Below are positions 1 to 10,008 of a stretch of DNA of 64,000 nt, in pieces. The notes under the pieces were generated by a model that saw nothing but the letters and a program-made list of their open reading frames with translations, was not told the origin of the DNA and searched no databases. The position numbers were made by a program, and so were the translations under genes. Source of the DNA: Jiulongibacter sp024742395 (GTDB lineage: Bacteria; Bacteroidota; Bacteroidia; Cytophagales; Spirosomataceae); contig OZ252236.1 of NCBI GenBank assembly GCA_965249455.1, forward strand, positions 62,001 through 126,000, in the 5' to 3' direction. Every line of letters starts with the position of its first letter. Within the stretch, counting starts at the first letter, position 1.

Positions 1-207
1 ACCCAGAAAAATAACCAGACCAATCCATTTTAAGGTATTACCGAATCCGCTAAAAAGACTATTTGAAGTTTCTTTTACATCCATTCCGCTGGTTAACCCT
101 AAAAACAACCCTGCAAAAAGTAGCAGAAAAATAGGGTTTATCTTTAACCATGAGACCCCTAGTATTAATAAGACAATGGTAAGAAGGAGTAGAAAAATAC
201 TTTCCAT
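1..207 (-). CDS. GntP-family permease, N-terminal fragment cut by window edge
   Basis: The ATG lies on the minus strand at 207 and the frame stays open for 69 codons to the first base of the window, so only the N-terminus is present. The visible protein begins MESIFLLLLTIVLL and consists of two hydrophobic stretches (about residues 2-20 and 26-41) joined by a short polar turn, then another hydrophobic run near residue 60. This layout and the wording around LKINPIFLLLFAGLFLGL resemble the start of gluconate/H+ symporters of the GntP family, which are inner-membrane uptake carriers for sugar acids. It follows the AraC-type regulator on the same strand with an 89-bp gap, so the two may be linked. 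Another hydrophobic secondary carrier is possible; the rest of the gene would decide. Confidence 0.6.
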   Translation of the reverse strand, partial: MESIFLLLLTIVLLILGVSWLKINPIFLLLFAGLFLGLTSGMDVKETSNSLFSGFGNTLKWIGLVIFLG

Positions 208-296
208 ACATTTTCAATTTTCCCAAATCTAACTCTCCATTCTTTGCAAATGTGCCATAATTTTAACCGGTCATTGGCCCAGGTTAACCTAAACAA

Positions 297-1178
297 TCAA
301 CCTTCTTCTAAAACTTTATATTTCTCCATGTATTCAGTGGGAGTCATATGAAGTAAAGACTTAAACTGTCTGTTAAAATTAGTCATGGTATTAAAGCCTG
401 ACTGATAAGCAATAGTGGCTATTTGTTCGTCACCTTCGATAAGTAATTTGCAGGCGTGTCCCAGCCTAATTTCGTTTAAAAACTGAGTAAATGATTTTTT
501 AGTCTTCTTTTTAAAATACCTGCAAAATGCCGTGGGTGTCATACAGGCTATTTCTGAGACTTCTTCCAGTTCAATTCTTTTGTCGAAATTCTGATTTAGA
601 AAAGAGATGATTTTGCCCATTCTCTCCTTCTCATCATTACTAAAGTTATGAACAATTTCCTCCTCACAGAGTATCTCATAATCTTCTGTAGCACTAAGAA
701 TATCCAATACATTTAAAAGTTCTACAATTCCTGAGAGACCTTCGTTTCTCAAAAGGCCCAAAATATGCTTATGTGAAAGATAAGTAGAGGTTTTTGAAAA
801 TTTAATGCCCCTGTTGGCCAAATGAAAAAGTCTTCTCATGCCTTTGGCTTCCACCAGGTCTGTAAAGCTTTTACCCAGAAAATCTGCCTGAAATTTAACT
901 ACCACTAAATCTACAGCAGATAAGTGGCTTTCCTGCCCATAATACTCACGATGATTTCTAAAAAGATGAGGTACATTGCTCCCAATCATATACAATTCAC
1001 CGGGCTCAAAATTACCAATAGAGTTTCCTACGTACCGTGTTCCGGTACTTTTCAAAAAGTAAATCAATTCTATCTCCGGGTGAAAATGCCAGTCTTGCTC
1101 TATACAAGGAAGATTATCCTGACGTACAGAGAAACATCTCTCCGGCTGTATATTGGAATTTTTATAAACGAGTTTCAT
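297..1178 (-). CDS. AraC-family transcriptional regulator with cupin sensor domain
   Basis: A 293-residue cytoplasmic regulator. The N-terminal half is a cupin-type ligand-sensing domain (His31, His33 and Glu37 in the stretch WHFHPEIEL, then TRYVG and a GSNVPH turn). The C-terminal part, about residues 200-287, is a two-helix-turn-helix AraC DNA-binding domain ending in the typical SGFNTMTNFNRQFK second HTH. Cupin-AraC proteins of this kind usually sense a sugar or sugar derivative and control neighbouring catabolic genes. It is flanked by a GntP-like permease and the SusCD-associated FG-GAP gene, so it may control either. It is clearly paralogous to the two other AraC proteins in the window (near 21 kb and 40.5 kb), sharing the GTRYVG and NLPH/NVPH blocks with the nearer one. 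Confidence 0.9.
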   Translation of the reverse strand: MKLVYKNSNIQPERCFSVRQDNLPCIEQDWHFHPEIELIYFLKSTGTRYVGNSIGNFEPGELYMIGSNVPHLFRNHREYYGQESHLSAVDLVVVKFQADFLGKSFTDLVEAKGMRRLFHLANRGIKFSKTSTYLSHKHILGLLRNEGLSGIVELLNVLDILSATEDYEILCEEEIVHNFSNDEKERMGKIISFLNQNFDKRIELEEVSEIACMTPTAFCRYFKKKTKKSFTQFLNEIRLGHACKLLIEGDEQIATIAYQSGFNTMTNFNRQFKSLLHMTPTEYMEKYKVLEEG

Positions 1179-1299
1179 ATCGGTAAACGGTAGGTGGTAT
1201 TCTAACAGCTAAAAACAAAGCAGGCTCTATCTTTCTCAAAAGGTAAAGAAAATAAAATATCCTTGAAGTTTACACCTTTAAAATCAAGCAACTTTTTGC

Positions 1300-4200
1300 T
1301 TAAAAAGTATATTGCTGTAAGGCCTCGTTGTTATTGGCAATCAAAATTTTATTCCCATTTAAAACACTCATTTTTCTTACATCTTTCTGAGCCCAGAAAC
1401 CATGCATATAATTGGGAACAAAAGTAAATTCTCCATTCCCTTTTCCCTTCAAGAAATAGCCATTCCCGGCGTCCATTCGGGTAGTTTCATTTTCACATTG
1501 GTAATTATTCCCTGCCATTAAAAGGTCTTTTGAGCCATCTCCATCAAAATCCCTGAAAACTATGGAATTTATAACGGACGTTTGAGCTTGCGGTGTAAAT
1601 GGCCTGAATTCAAAATTCATTTTGCCGTCATTGATAAAAATACCTGACCTCAACTCTTTGGCTTCAAAACGACGACTACTAGCAAACCCTTCTCCTAAGA
1701 TTTCACTTATGCTTTTACTAGCAAAGCCCTTAAAGGTGGTAAGTTTATTCCCAACAGTGGGCATCTGCTGAATAAAGGCTATTCTACCTCTTACCGGCAC
1801 TTCTTTATCTTTATAAAAAGTAGTTAAGATAGGATCTATCACCCCGTTTCCGTCAAAATCATTAGAGTAAAGACCAAAAGGATATTGTGAAGAAGCCTTA
1901 TGCTTGGTATTCAATCCCAAATTCCCTGAAACTATGTCCTTATCGCCGTCATTATCAATATCTGCTACCACTATCTTATTCCACCAGCCCGTAGTTTCTG
2001 AGAGTGATTTATACTTCTCTGAGAGTTCAAATCTACCCTTATTGTTTTCAAAGACCTCAATTCCCATCCATTCACCACAGACAATCAGGTCAAGATCTTT
2101 ATCGTTATCAATATCCTCCCAAACTGCGTCTGTAATCATCCCGAGGTTTTGAAGTTGTGGAGCATAGTAAGCCGCCATATCCTCAAAGATGCCGTTATTA
2201 TTTATGATCAAATAATGGGTCGGAGCTAATGGGTAATACCCTGGCACCATTCTGGAGCCAATAAAAACATCCATATCACCATCCCCGTCAAAATCTCCGG
2301 CTTTTACCACTGCCCCCACACTGTTAATTTTAGGAAACAACATCAAGTCTCTTTCAAAGCTTCCCTTTCCGTCGTTGAGATAAAGTCTGTGTGTCTGTGC
2401 ACCATAATTATCCATGAATTCAGAGCTTCCGCTAAGAACCAAAAGATCCAGATCAGTATCTCCGTCTGCATCAAAAAAGACTGCATCCGTATCTTCAGAC
2501 ACCTTGTCTACCTCAAAATCGTTCTGTGCTACACTTCGGTAACTACCGTCTACATCCGTCAAAAAGATCCGACCGCTTTGATTAGCCGCCCCTCCTATAT
2601 AAAAGTCCTCTTTACCATCTCCATTCACATCAGCCACTGCTAATGCCGGACCCAGCTGAGAGTACTTTTGAGGAAGAAGCGTCTGAACTTTGTAATCGTC
2701 AAAACTCCGATCCTGATGTGTAAAAAGTGAAGTTCCTGATACAAACAGCGTGTTTTTTAACTGTTCATCCTTCTCTATAACCTTTAAGTTCTCCGCATTG
2801 TATTTTATGATCACTGTTTGATTTAGATCAAAACCCTTTAGTACTTCCGCCGTGCCATCCGGCCAGAATATTTCAGCTTTTTCAATGCTTGATGCGGGTT
2901 TTAGCCCAAAATGCATGATTTGTGAAACAGATGACAAAAAGCCGCGGGTTGTCAATAACTGACGAGTCAATATCTCGCCGGAATCAAGGTATAATTTTAC
3001 AATTGTGCCTATGCCAAAAGCATTCTTATCTGAACCTTCAATTTTAAGTATCAGGTAGGCCCCCTGCTGCTCTTCAATAGCCTTATTTTTAAGAATGGTT
3101 ACTTCGTCATTCAGATTACTGACTACTACATCCAGGTCACCATCATTGTCAAAATCTGCATAAGCAGCACCGTTAGAAAAAGTGGGTTCTGCATCTACCC
3201 ACTCCTGACTTACATCTTTGAAAGTAAGATCCCCATTATTTTTAAAGAAATAGTTATCAAGTTTTTGCTGAGGCAGCTTTTTAGCAAACTCCAGGAAATC
3301 AGCATCTGTAGGTTTTCGTCCTCGAGAGCGTAAAGTTTTGAGAATTTCGTCATTCACATCTCTGTCTATTACGTCTCTGTAAACCCCGTTGGTTACATAA
3401 ATATCATTGTAGCCGTCCAGGTTAAAGTCTGCAAATAAGCAAGCCCAACTCCAGTCTGTATTGGCCGTTCCAGCCATATTGGCAATTTCGCTAAAAGTGC
3501 CATCTCCGTTATTTAGCTGAAGCATGTTATGCATGTACTGATGATGGTAATTTTTCTGAACCATCAGCTCAAAAAGGTATTGAGAGGTCATACCCATAGT
3601 AGTTTTAGCCCGAACATAATCCTCCGGATTCATATCCAGCGTATAGATATCCATAAGGCCATCATTGTTTATATCAGCAATATCTGAGCCCATGCTATTG
3701 AAAGACATATGTCTTAATTTTTCATTGCGTTGATCTGTAAAAGTGCCGTCCTGATTGTTTACATAAACAAAATCAGGAATTCTGAAATCATTGCATACAT
3801 AAATATCCAGCCAGCCATCGTTGTTAATATCGCCAACTTGTGGGCTGAGCCCAAAACCAATATCAGGCTTTAAGCCTGCGGCCAAACTTACATCTATAAA
3901 GGAGTTCTGTCCATCGTTTCTATAGAGTTTGTCAGTGCCTTTAAAGTCGAGTGTTTTTGGGTCTTCGGCTACCTTATCCAAATCAAGTACTACATTACCT
4001 TTGTCCTCAAAATCGGGGGTATTACTCATAAAAAGATCAAGATCTCCATCCTGATCATAATCAAAGAAAGTAGCTGCAATACCTCTATTGGCATCATCCA
4101 AGCCATACTCTGCAGCTCTTTCAGTAAAGGTAACCCCTTGCTCTCCATCGGGGTAAGTGCTTAAACCGTTATTGATATATAGCATATTGGCAAATGCACC

Positions 4201-4623
4201 GTTTTCCGGTTGCCAACCTCCACGAGTAATGTAAATATCCAGCCAGCCATCATTATTAACATCTGCCACCGCAGCCCCCACATCAAAACCCGGTCGTTTC
4301 TGTATGCCTGCTAATGCTGTAATATCCTGAAATTTAAAACCCCCATTGTTTTTATACAGTTTACTTTCATGAGAGTTAGAGACCAGAAACAAATCCTCAT
4401 TACCATCGTTATCAAAATCTGCTACTGCCACTCCCCCGCCAATGTACATATACATGTATTTAAAGTAGTTGGCGGTCTCTGTTTCTTCTATTTTATTAAT
4501 AAAATCAACCCCGGTATAGGAGGATTCCATTTGCTCAAAAAGCAAGGGTTCATCAGACTTATCCAGGCCATTTTGGCAAGCAGAAGCCAAGAGTAATAAA
4601 CTAAAAAACAGAAGCCTCTTCAT
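1300..4623 (-). CDS. FG-GAP/VCBS-repeat lipoprotein with UnbV/ASPIC domain (CRTAC1-like)
   Basis: A protein of about 1,107 residues. I start it at MKRLLFF (4623) rather than the upstream ATG at 4659, because this gives a proper lipoprotein signal ending LLASAC with the lipid-anchored Cys16. The mature protein is full of calcium-binding FG-GAP repeats (many DxDxDGxxD loops such as DFDNDGNEDLF and DVNNDGWLDIY), predicting one or two beta-propellers. Near residues 545-600 is an ASPIC/UnbV segment (TTRGFLSSVSQIMHFGL, then WPDG). Such proteins are common next to SusCD pairs in Cytophagales and are thought to sit on the outer surface, perhaps binding glycans; their biochemical role is not established. 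It follows susD on the same strand after a hairpin, so it may be transcribed with it at reduced level. Confidence 0.85.
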   Translation of the reverse strand: MKRLLFFSLLLLASACQNGLDKSDEPLLFEQMESSYTGVDFINKIEETETANYFKYMYMYIGGGVAVADFDNDGNEDLFLVSNSHESKLYKNNGGFKFQDITALAGIQKRPGFDVGAAVADVNNDGWLDIYITRGGWQPENGAFANMLYINNGLSTYPDGEQGVTFTERAAEYGLDDANRGIAATFFDYDQDGDLDLFMSNTPDFEDKGNVVLDLDKVAEDPKTLDFKGTDKLYRNDGQNSFIDVSLAAGLKPDIGFGLSPQVGDINNDGWLDIYVCNDFRIPDFVYVNNQDGTFTDQRNEKLRHMSFNSMGSDIADINNDGLMDIYTLDMNPEDYVRAKTTMGMTSQYLFELMVQKNYHHQYMHNMLQLNNGDGTFSEIANMAGTANTDWSWACLFADFNLDGYNDIYVTNGVYRDVIDRDVNDEILKTLRSRGRKPTDADFLEFAKKLPQQKLDNYFFKNNGDLTFKDVSQEWVDAEPTFSNGAAYADFDNDGDLDVVVSNLNDEVTILKNKAIEEQQGAYLILKIEGSDKNAFGIGTIVKLYLDSGEILTRQLLTTRGFLSSVSQIMHFGLKPASSIEKAEIFWPDGTAEVLKGFDLNQTVIIKYNAENLKVIEKDEQLKNTLFVSGTSLFTHQDRSFDDYKVQTLLPQKYSQLGPALAVADVNGDGKEDFYIGGAANQSGRIFLTDVDGSYRSVAQNDFEVDKVSEDTDAVFFDADGDTDLDLLVLSGSSEFMDNYGAQTHRLYLNDGKGSFERDLMLFPKINSVGAVVKAGDFDGDGDMDVFIGSRMVPGYYPLAPTHYLIINNNGIFEDMAAYYAPQLQNLGMITDAVWEDIDNDKDLDLIVCGEWMGIEVFENNKGRFELSEKYKSLSETTGWWNKIVVADIDNDGDKDIVSGNLGLNTKHKASSQYPFGLYSNDFDGNGVIDPILTTFYKDKEVPVRGRIAFIQQMPTVGNKLTTFKGFASKSISEILGEGFASSRRFEAKELRSGIFINDGKMNFEFRPFTPQAQTSVINSIVFRDFDGDGSKDLLMAGNNYQCENETTRMDAGNGYFLKGKGNGEFTFVPNYMHGFWAQKDVRKMSVLNGNKILIANNNEALQQYTF

Positions 4624-4682
4624 GATGGTATACAAATGTGACAGAAAGTGATTTGACAAAAAAGGTAGTAGTTTAAAATGTA

Positions 4683-4719
4683 AAATCGGCAGAATTCACA
4701 AAATGAATCCTGCCGATTT
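4683..4719 (-). terminator. Hairpin after susD
   Basis: Perfect 10-bp outer stem (AAATCGGCAG at 4683-4692 with CTGCCGATTT at 4710-4719) plus a 5-bp inner stem around a CAAAA loop. On the minus strand it follows the susD stop codon and is followed by a short T run, consistent with intrinsic termination or attenuation between susD and the FG-GAP gene. Confidence 0.65.
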
Positions 4720-4740
4720 GGCCACCAAAATATTTTGAAA

Positions 4741-6252
4741 TTATTTCAGGTTGGGATTCAGGTTTACCTCGTTTTGAGGAATAGGGGCAAAATAATTGTC
4801 TGTTCCTGTAGAACCTACAATCGCGTTTGGCTCCTGAAGCTGAACTCCTGCTGAGTTTTTAGATTTAACATTGGCACGTGCAGTCAAGGCCTCGGCTACT
4901 CGTTCCATTCTCACTAAATCATTCCATCTAAGATACTCACCAGCCAGCTCCCACTTCCTTTCTGTGTAAGCCAGCTCTGCAATATCTCCGTCTGCAGAAG
5001 AGTAGTCTTTAGCAGAAGCTGTTTCAAAAGGCAAGCCTTCAGCTCTTCTTTTCACTTTATTCAATGCTTCCCAAGCTGCCGGAGTAACTGAATTGGCTCT
5101 GCCAGAGGCCTCAGCGTAAATTAAAAGTAACTCTGCATAACGCATCACGTAGTCATTACGGTTAGAGTTAAAGTCATCCAGAGAAATGTCACCCTCAGGA
5201 CCTACTATTTTCTTAAATACAGGGTTTGCCTGATCTGTGAAGTCCTCCCAGTTATACTCGGTTCTGTAAGTAGCTTCCTTACGAGGTTGCTCAGGGAAAT
5301 CTTCAAAATACTTGATCTCAGCAAAAGTCTCCTGCCACCCTTTCAAATCTGAAGGGTGTCCTAGTTTCCCATATTTACGGTTATTTAATCCGTTTTCTCT
5401 TGAATACACCAAGGTAAATAAACTCTCTTTGTTAAACCTGTTTCCGATTGTCCAAAGACTTTCAAGATCCTGAACAAGTCCAAAACCATGAGAAGCTGCA
5501 TTATCAATAACCGTCTTTGCACTTGATGCTGCCATAGCATATTTAGAAGCATCTTTCACAGGAAAACCTGCCCAATCAAGATATAATCTAGCCAAGAAAG
5601 CTCTGGCCGTTCCGCTGTTTGGTCTTGGAGCACCAGGGTTAACTCCCGGGTAAATAGCCGGAAGAAGGCTTTCAGCTTGTAACAAATCAGATTCAATTTG
5701 TTTATACACATCTTCTACAGAAGATTTTCCAAGATCTACCTCCGGGATTACACTGAGGTGAAGTGGAATCTCGCCATGGATTCGCGTCAATTGATGAAAC
5801 ATGATAGCTCTAATGAAATAGGCTTCACCGATCAATGCATCCTGAGTGGCTTTGTTTGGCAACTCTAGGTCTTGTGAATTAAACAAAACACTATTTGCTG
5901 CACGAACTACTGCATAGATGTCTCTCCAGTTAGTGGCCGATCTGGCATTTAAAGGAGATACCGCTCTCTGATCATATTCTCTGAAATCGGCCTTGTTACT
6001 AGCTCTATGTGTAGTGATATCATCACCGCCCCATCCTACTACCTGAAAAGTAGTCATAGCTGCAGAGTTTGCCAGCATTCTGTATAGGCCGGTTACCCCT
6101 AACTCAAGTTCTGCCTGATTAGAGTATGAACCCGGGGCCAATCTTGACTTACCCGGTTCTTCTGTTAAGTCTAAACAACTGGAAAAAGTAAAAGCAGCTG
6201 CCAGCATTAAGATGCCTGCTTTAAGGTGCTTTTGTATTTTAATTTTCTTCAT
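4741..6252 (-). CDS. susD: SusD/RagB-family outer-membrane glycan-binding lipoprotein
   Basis: About 503 residues from the ATG at 6252; an in-frame ATG at 6276 adds only eight residues. The chosen start gives a short basic N-terminus, a hydrophobic core and the lipobox TFSSC (Cys26), as expected for a surface lipoprotein. The body matches SusD-like proteins: an N-terminal TPR-rich part (LGVTGLYRML, WRDIYAVVRAANSVL, GEAYFIRAIMFHQLTRI) and the conserved C-terminal RWNDLVRMER segment with an adjacent ERKWELAGEY. SusD caps the SusC barrel and helps bind oligosaccharides for import. It lies directly downstream of susC. The sulfatases and GH117 in the window suggest a sulfated algal galactan as ligand, but the sequence alone does not prove it. 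Confidence 0.93.
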   Translation of the reverse strand: MKKIKIQKHLKAGILMLAAAFTFSSCLDLTEEPGKSRLAPGSYSNQAELELGVTGLYRMLANSAAMTTFQVVGWGGDDITTHRASNKADFREYDQRAVSPLNARSATNWRDIYAVVRAANSVLFNSQDLELPNKATQDALIGEAYFIRAIMFHQLTRIHGEIPLHLSVIPEVDLGKSSVEDVYKQIESDLLQAESLLPAIYPGVNPGAPRPNSGTARAFLARLYLDWAGFPVKDASKYAMAASSAKTVIDNAASHGFGLVQDLESLWTIGNRFNKESLFTLVYSRENGLNNRKYGKLGHPSDLKGWQETFAEIKYFEDFPEQPRKEATYRTEYNWEDFTDQANPVFKKIVGPEGDISLDDFNSNRNDYVMRYAELLLIYAEASGRANSVTPAAWEALNKVKRRAEGLPFETASAKDYSSADGDIAELAYTERKWELAGEYLRWNDLVRMERVAEALTARANVKSKNSAGVQLQEPNAIVGSTGTDNYFAPIPQNEVNLNPNLK

Positions 6253-6284
6253 TTTCTTCAATTTTTTAAATGTCAATTTCCTTC

Positions 6285-9200
6285 TTAAAGACCAATCTTA
6301 ATACCCACGGTAATTACTCTGGCATTAGGATAAGCCCCTACGTTTACACCGGCAGCGGTGTCATTGTTACCATTGTCATAGTCTCTGTCGCTACCTTCAG
6401 GATCATAACCTGAGAATTGCGTCAGCAATAACAAGTTTTGACCACTCACATAAACTTTAGCCGAAGAGATGTTCGGGATTGACTTAATGGTGTATCCAAT
6501 ACTTAGGTTGCTAAGTCTGGCAAAATCACCTTTCTCAACATATCGTGAAGAGGCCGTTCTGTTTTGGCCACCAGCCGGAATATCCGTCTCGTTCTCTGGA
6601 GTCCACTGATCTAATTGCACAGGTGACATGAAGCTACGCTGGTTACCCGTAGCACCTACCAGAATACCGTCTACTACGTTAAGGATTTCAAAACCGCCCA
6701 TACCAGTAAAGAAGATGTTAGCATCAAAACCTTTGTAAGAGAAAGTGTTGTTAAAACCCCAGCTCAAAGTAGGCGTTCCGTTTCCAATGGCTCCCAGCAC
6801 AATGTTGCCTTCAGCATCTCTCAGATACTTTGCGTCCCCCGGCTTCAAACCATATTTCTTAGCTTCCTCAGCCTCTGAAGTTTTCCAGGTACCTAAGAAA
6901 GTCTCCCCGTAAAACTGACCAATTGGCTGGTCTAATTGAATAATATTCAAAGCTCTACCGCTACCATCAATGTTATTGAAAGAACCAATTATTTCTGTTC
7001 TTCCATCAAAAAGGCTTGAAACTTTGTTTTTAACAAAAGAAGCCGTCAGTGTCGAGTTCCATCTAAAGTCATTGTTATTCACAATTACTCCATCAAGGCC
7101 AATATCCAGTCCCTTGTTCTCTACTTCGCCTACGTTTTTAAGTATTGATCCTCCTCCGGCAAAATCAGGAACAGGTACTTGAAGTAATAAGTCTGAGGTA
7201 TTTTTCTGGTAAGCATCTACTGTCAAATTCACTCTTTGGTTAAACAAACCTAAATCAAAACCTACGTTGGTTTGTGTAGTGGTTTCCCAGGTAAGATCCG
7301 GATTACCGTAACCACCCGGAGACGACCCCGGAGTAAGTGTTCCACCATTGAATAAATAAGGACGGTTAATGTTAACACTTGGATAAGTCACGTAAGGTGC
7401 CACATTTTGATTTCCCACCTGACCCCAGCCAGCTCTCAATTTTAGCGAAGTGAATACCGGAGAGTTTTGAATAAATGAAAGGTTACCGAGGTTATAGGCA
7501 AGAGCCACGGAAGGGAATATACCCACATCTTTACCTTCTCTGAATCTGGAAGAGCGGTCTCTTCTTACGGTACCTGTCACCAATAAGTTATCCTTAAGAA
7601 TGTATTCTGCACGAGCCATATATGATTCAATGCCAGACTTACTGTAATCATTACTAATGCCGGTAGCAGAATTAAGCTCCGCTAAATAGAAACCACCGGG
7701 TACTATCATGTTATTAGCATTGTAACCATTGAACCTTGAAACTCCTTGCTGAATTTCGTACACCCCCGTTAGTTTCAAATCATGGATACCCATGGTTTTG
7801 CTCCAGGTAAGAATGTTACTCATCTGAATTCCCTGGCTTTGGCTTGTTCCAAAACCGGCATTTGGGAATGGAGGATCTGTTCTGTAGCTCTCGTTCGTGT
7901 TATTTGTGGAACCGGCTCCACCAACTATGGTGTAGTTTAAGTTATCCAGAATATCGTAGGAGATGTTCAGGTTGGCATTGATCTTATCAATGTTACGATT
8001 GTTATCTCTAAGATTCATGGCCGCAATAGGATTGTAACCTAAATGTGCGAAGGCTCTGTTTGAGAAGTTATTGTAATCACCATTGTCGTTATAAATTGGG
8101 GTTGTAGGGTCCCATGTTAAGGCACGCACAAACATACTTCCCTGATACTCACGGGTATCGTCTATGTTGTTATGATTCTTCTCGTTGGTTCCGAAAAGGT
8201 TAAAGCCAATTCTTAGCTTTTTAGTAATTTCTGAGTTTAAGTTAACTCTACCGCTAAGTCTTTTATAGTTAGTAGTTATAAGCACACCATTCTGGTTCAT
8301 GTAGTTACCAGACATGAAGTAGCTCACTTTTCCAGCCTTACCGCTGGTAGATAGCTGAAAGTTTTGAGAAACTCCGGTTTGCATTACCTCTCTTTGGTAA
8401 TCTGTACCACCGCTACTTCTTAGAGCAGAAATCTCTGAGTCCGATATAACCGAAGCACCACCCGAGCTGATTCTTCTTTGGTTCTCGATAACAGCGAAAT
8501 CTGCAGCACTTAAAGTTTCGATGAATTTAGGAATCTTAGAAAAACCAGTAAAGAATTCTACATCAAGGCTACCTTTCTCTGTTCCTTTTTTGGTAGAAAC
8601 CAAAATAACCCCGTTAGAACCTCTTGAGCCATAAATTGCTGTTGCCGAAGCATCTTTCAATACCTCCATGGACTCAATATCATTCGGGTTAAGCGAACCC
8701 AAGTCTCCCCCAATAATTCCATCTATAACAACCAAAGGATCGTTATTTCCTGTAATGGAGTTGACACCACGAATTCTGACTTTCACATCCCCTCCCGGGC
8801 TACCTGAAGTACGACTCACATTAACACCGGCAGCTCTACCCTGAAGAGCATCTTCAATTCTGGTAACCGGCTGTTCTTTGTAGTCTTTTGAGCTTACTTG
8901 TGAAATAGAACCCGTTAAATCACTCTTTCTTCTTGTTCCGTATCCTACTACCACCACCTCATCAAAGCTGTTCTCTGATGTGGCCAGAGTAAAATTTGCT
9001 ACGGCACCACTAACTGCTACTTCCTGGGTTTGGTAACCAATGAAGCTACACACCAAAATGTCCCCTTGTTTTGCATTGATAGAGAATTTTCCATCGGCAT
9101 TCGTAATAGTACCATTTGAACTGTTTTTCACAGTAATGCTTGCACCTGGCAATGCTGACCCTTCTGAATCTGAGACCGTTCCGGTAACATTCATACCCTG

Positions 9201-9290
9201 AGCCGTAGCACCTAAAGAACCCAAAAACAGCATCAATAAAATCAGGAAACCTGATTTGGGCTGTTTTGATCTACGTAATTGTCGTTTCAT
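6285..9290 (-). CDS. susC: SusC/RagA-family TonB-dependent outer-membrane transporter
   Basis: A 1,001-residue barrel importer. Visible in order: a basic N-terminus and signal peptide ending near GATAQ (residue 31); a carboxypeptidase-regulatory-like domain (about 33-103, VTGTVSDSEGSALPGASI); a TonB-box-like DEVVVVGYG (110-118); a plug domain (about 125-232) with the SusC hallmark LKDASATAIYGSRGSNGVIL; then a long beta-barrel ending in an aromatic-poor V-G-I-K-I-G-L tail. It imports oligosaccharides across the outer membrane with energy from TonB-ExbBD, capped by SusD. The susC start is preceded by a long non-coding stretch (9291-10008) that should hold the promoter. Length and domain order are normal for the family. 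Confidence 0.95.
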   Translation of the reverse strand: MKRQLRRSKQPKSGFLILLMLFLGSLGATAQGMNVTGTVSDSEGSALPGASITVKNSSNGTITNADGKFSINAKQGDILVCSFIGYQTQEVAVSGAVANFTLATSENSFDEVVVVGYGTRRKSDLTGSISQVSSKDYKEQPVTRIEDALQGRAAGVNVSRTSGSPGGDVKVRIRGVNSITGNNDPLVVIDGIIGGDLGSLNPNDIESMEVLKDASATAIYGSRGSNGVILVSTKKGTEKGSLDVEFFTGFSKIPKFIETLSAADFAVIENQRRISSGGASVISDSEISALRSSGGTDYQREVMQTGVSQNFQLSTSGKAGKVSYFMSGNYMNQNGVLITTNYKRLSGRVNLNSEITKKLRIGFNLFGTNEKNHNNIDDTREYQGSMFVRALTWDPTTPIYNDNGDYNNFSNRAFAHLGYNPIAAMNLRDNNRNIDKINANLNISYDILDNLNYTIVGGAGSTNNTNESYRTDPPFPNAGFGTSQSQGIQMSNILTWSKTMGIHDLKLTGVYEIQQGVSRFNGYNANNMIVPGGFYLAELNSATGISNDYSKSGIESYMARAEYILKDNLLVTGTVRRDRSSRFREGKDVGIFPSVALAYNLGNLSFIQNSPVFTSLKLRAGWGQVGNQNVAPYVTYPSVNINRPYLFNGGTLTPGSSPGGYGNPDLTWETTTQTNVGFDLGLFNQRVNLTVDAYQKNTSDLLLQVPVPDFAGGGSILKNVGEVENKGLDIGLDGVIVNNNDFRWNSTLTASFVKNKVSSLFDGRTEIIGSFNNIDGSGRALNIIQLDQPIGQFYGETFLGTWKTSEAEEAKKYGLKPGDAKYLRDAEGNIVLGAIGNGTPTLSWGFNNTFSYKGFDANIFFTGMGGFEILNVVDGILVGATGNQRSFMSPVQLDQWTPENETDIPAGGQNRTASSRYVEKGDFARLSNLSIGYTIKSIPNISSAKVYVSGQNLLLLTQFSGYDPEGSDRDYDNGNNDTAAGVNVGAYPNARVITVGIKIGL

Positions 9291-10008
9291 AAAAAAATAG
9301 TTAATAGATTAAATAATTAAACATGAAAGGGTTTTAGGCTTCTTATTTTCAGGTAGACAGTTTCTTTATTTCTTAGATGTTCCTTTCAATGCTATGAAAC
9401 ATTCAAAAGCACATCATGATAAAGTCTAAATTTTTCATAGCAAATGAACATAAATTCTTAACGCGTCATTAAGTCGTAATTAGCAAGGCATAATACTTTT
9501 TTACCTTGTTTTATTTTTATTAGTACAATACCAATATTACAGCAGTACACACGCATCAATAGCTCCGTTACAAATGCTCAACAAACATTGTATCTTTCTA
9601 AGAAAAAACATGATTTATAAACTAGACAAAAACTCGACAGGGCTTTTATCCACTAGACAGGGAGGCGAAGCGACAAGTATAATTTGTTGATTTTCAATCC
9701 CAAAGGACAATACAAGCGTGAAACGGTATTGGGTAAACTTAAAAAAGGAGTATCAAAAAAAAATCTTCGAAATGAATACTGTTTAAGAGCATGCAATCCT
9801 TCATTCATGTTTTACCTCAAGTACAACAGTTAAACGTATTAAAAATCAACCAAGCAAATAGGAGTCAAGCACTTTTTTACCCGAAAACAAAAAGAAAAAG
9901 CCAAAAGTCTGTCTGCATTAGAGAGACCTTTGGCTAAAAATGGCGAACATTAACTGTTAAATAGTCGCCTAAATGAATCCGATAAGCGTGCTTAAAATTG
10001 AAGAAAAA
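9291..10008. other. Long non-coding stretch upstream of susC
   Basis: 718 bp without a convincing gene on either strand. It is AT-rich and holds the hairpin at 9900-9934 that ends the upstream beta-helix gene. The remaining ~600 bp should contain the susC promoter and leader. I could not identify a clear Bacteroidota TTTG/TAnnTTTG promoter pair, a riboswitch or a tRNA. Short lysine-rich open stretches on the plus strand near 9730-9830 have no start context and look random. Confidence 0.5.
9900..9934 (-). terminator. Terminator after the beta-helix/cytochrome gene
   Basis: GCCAAAAGTCT (9900-9910) pairs with AGACCTTTGGC (9924-9934) with a single mismatch. On the minus strand the stem is followed by a T-rich run (CTTTTTCTTTTT), the classic intrinsic terminator layout. 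It lies about 75 bp past the stop of the 10009-11550 gene. Confidence 0.7.

Noticed and set aside
4741..9290. Idea that susCD could import a simple starch-like glucan
   Set aside because: No GH13, GH97 or other amylase-type gene is present; the surrounding enzymes point to sulfated galactan.
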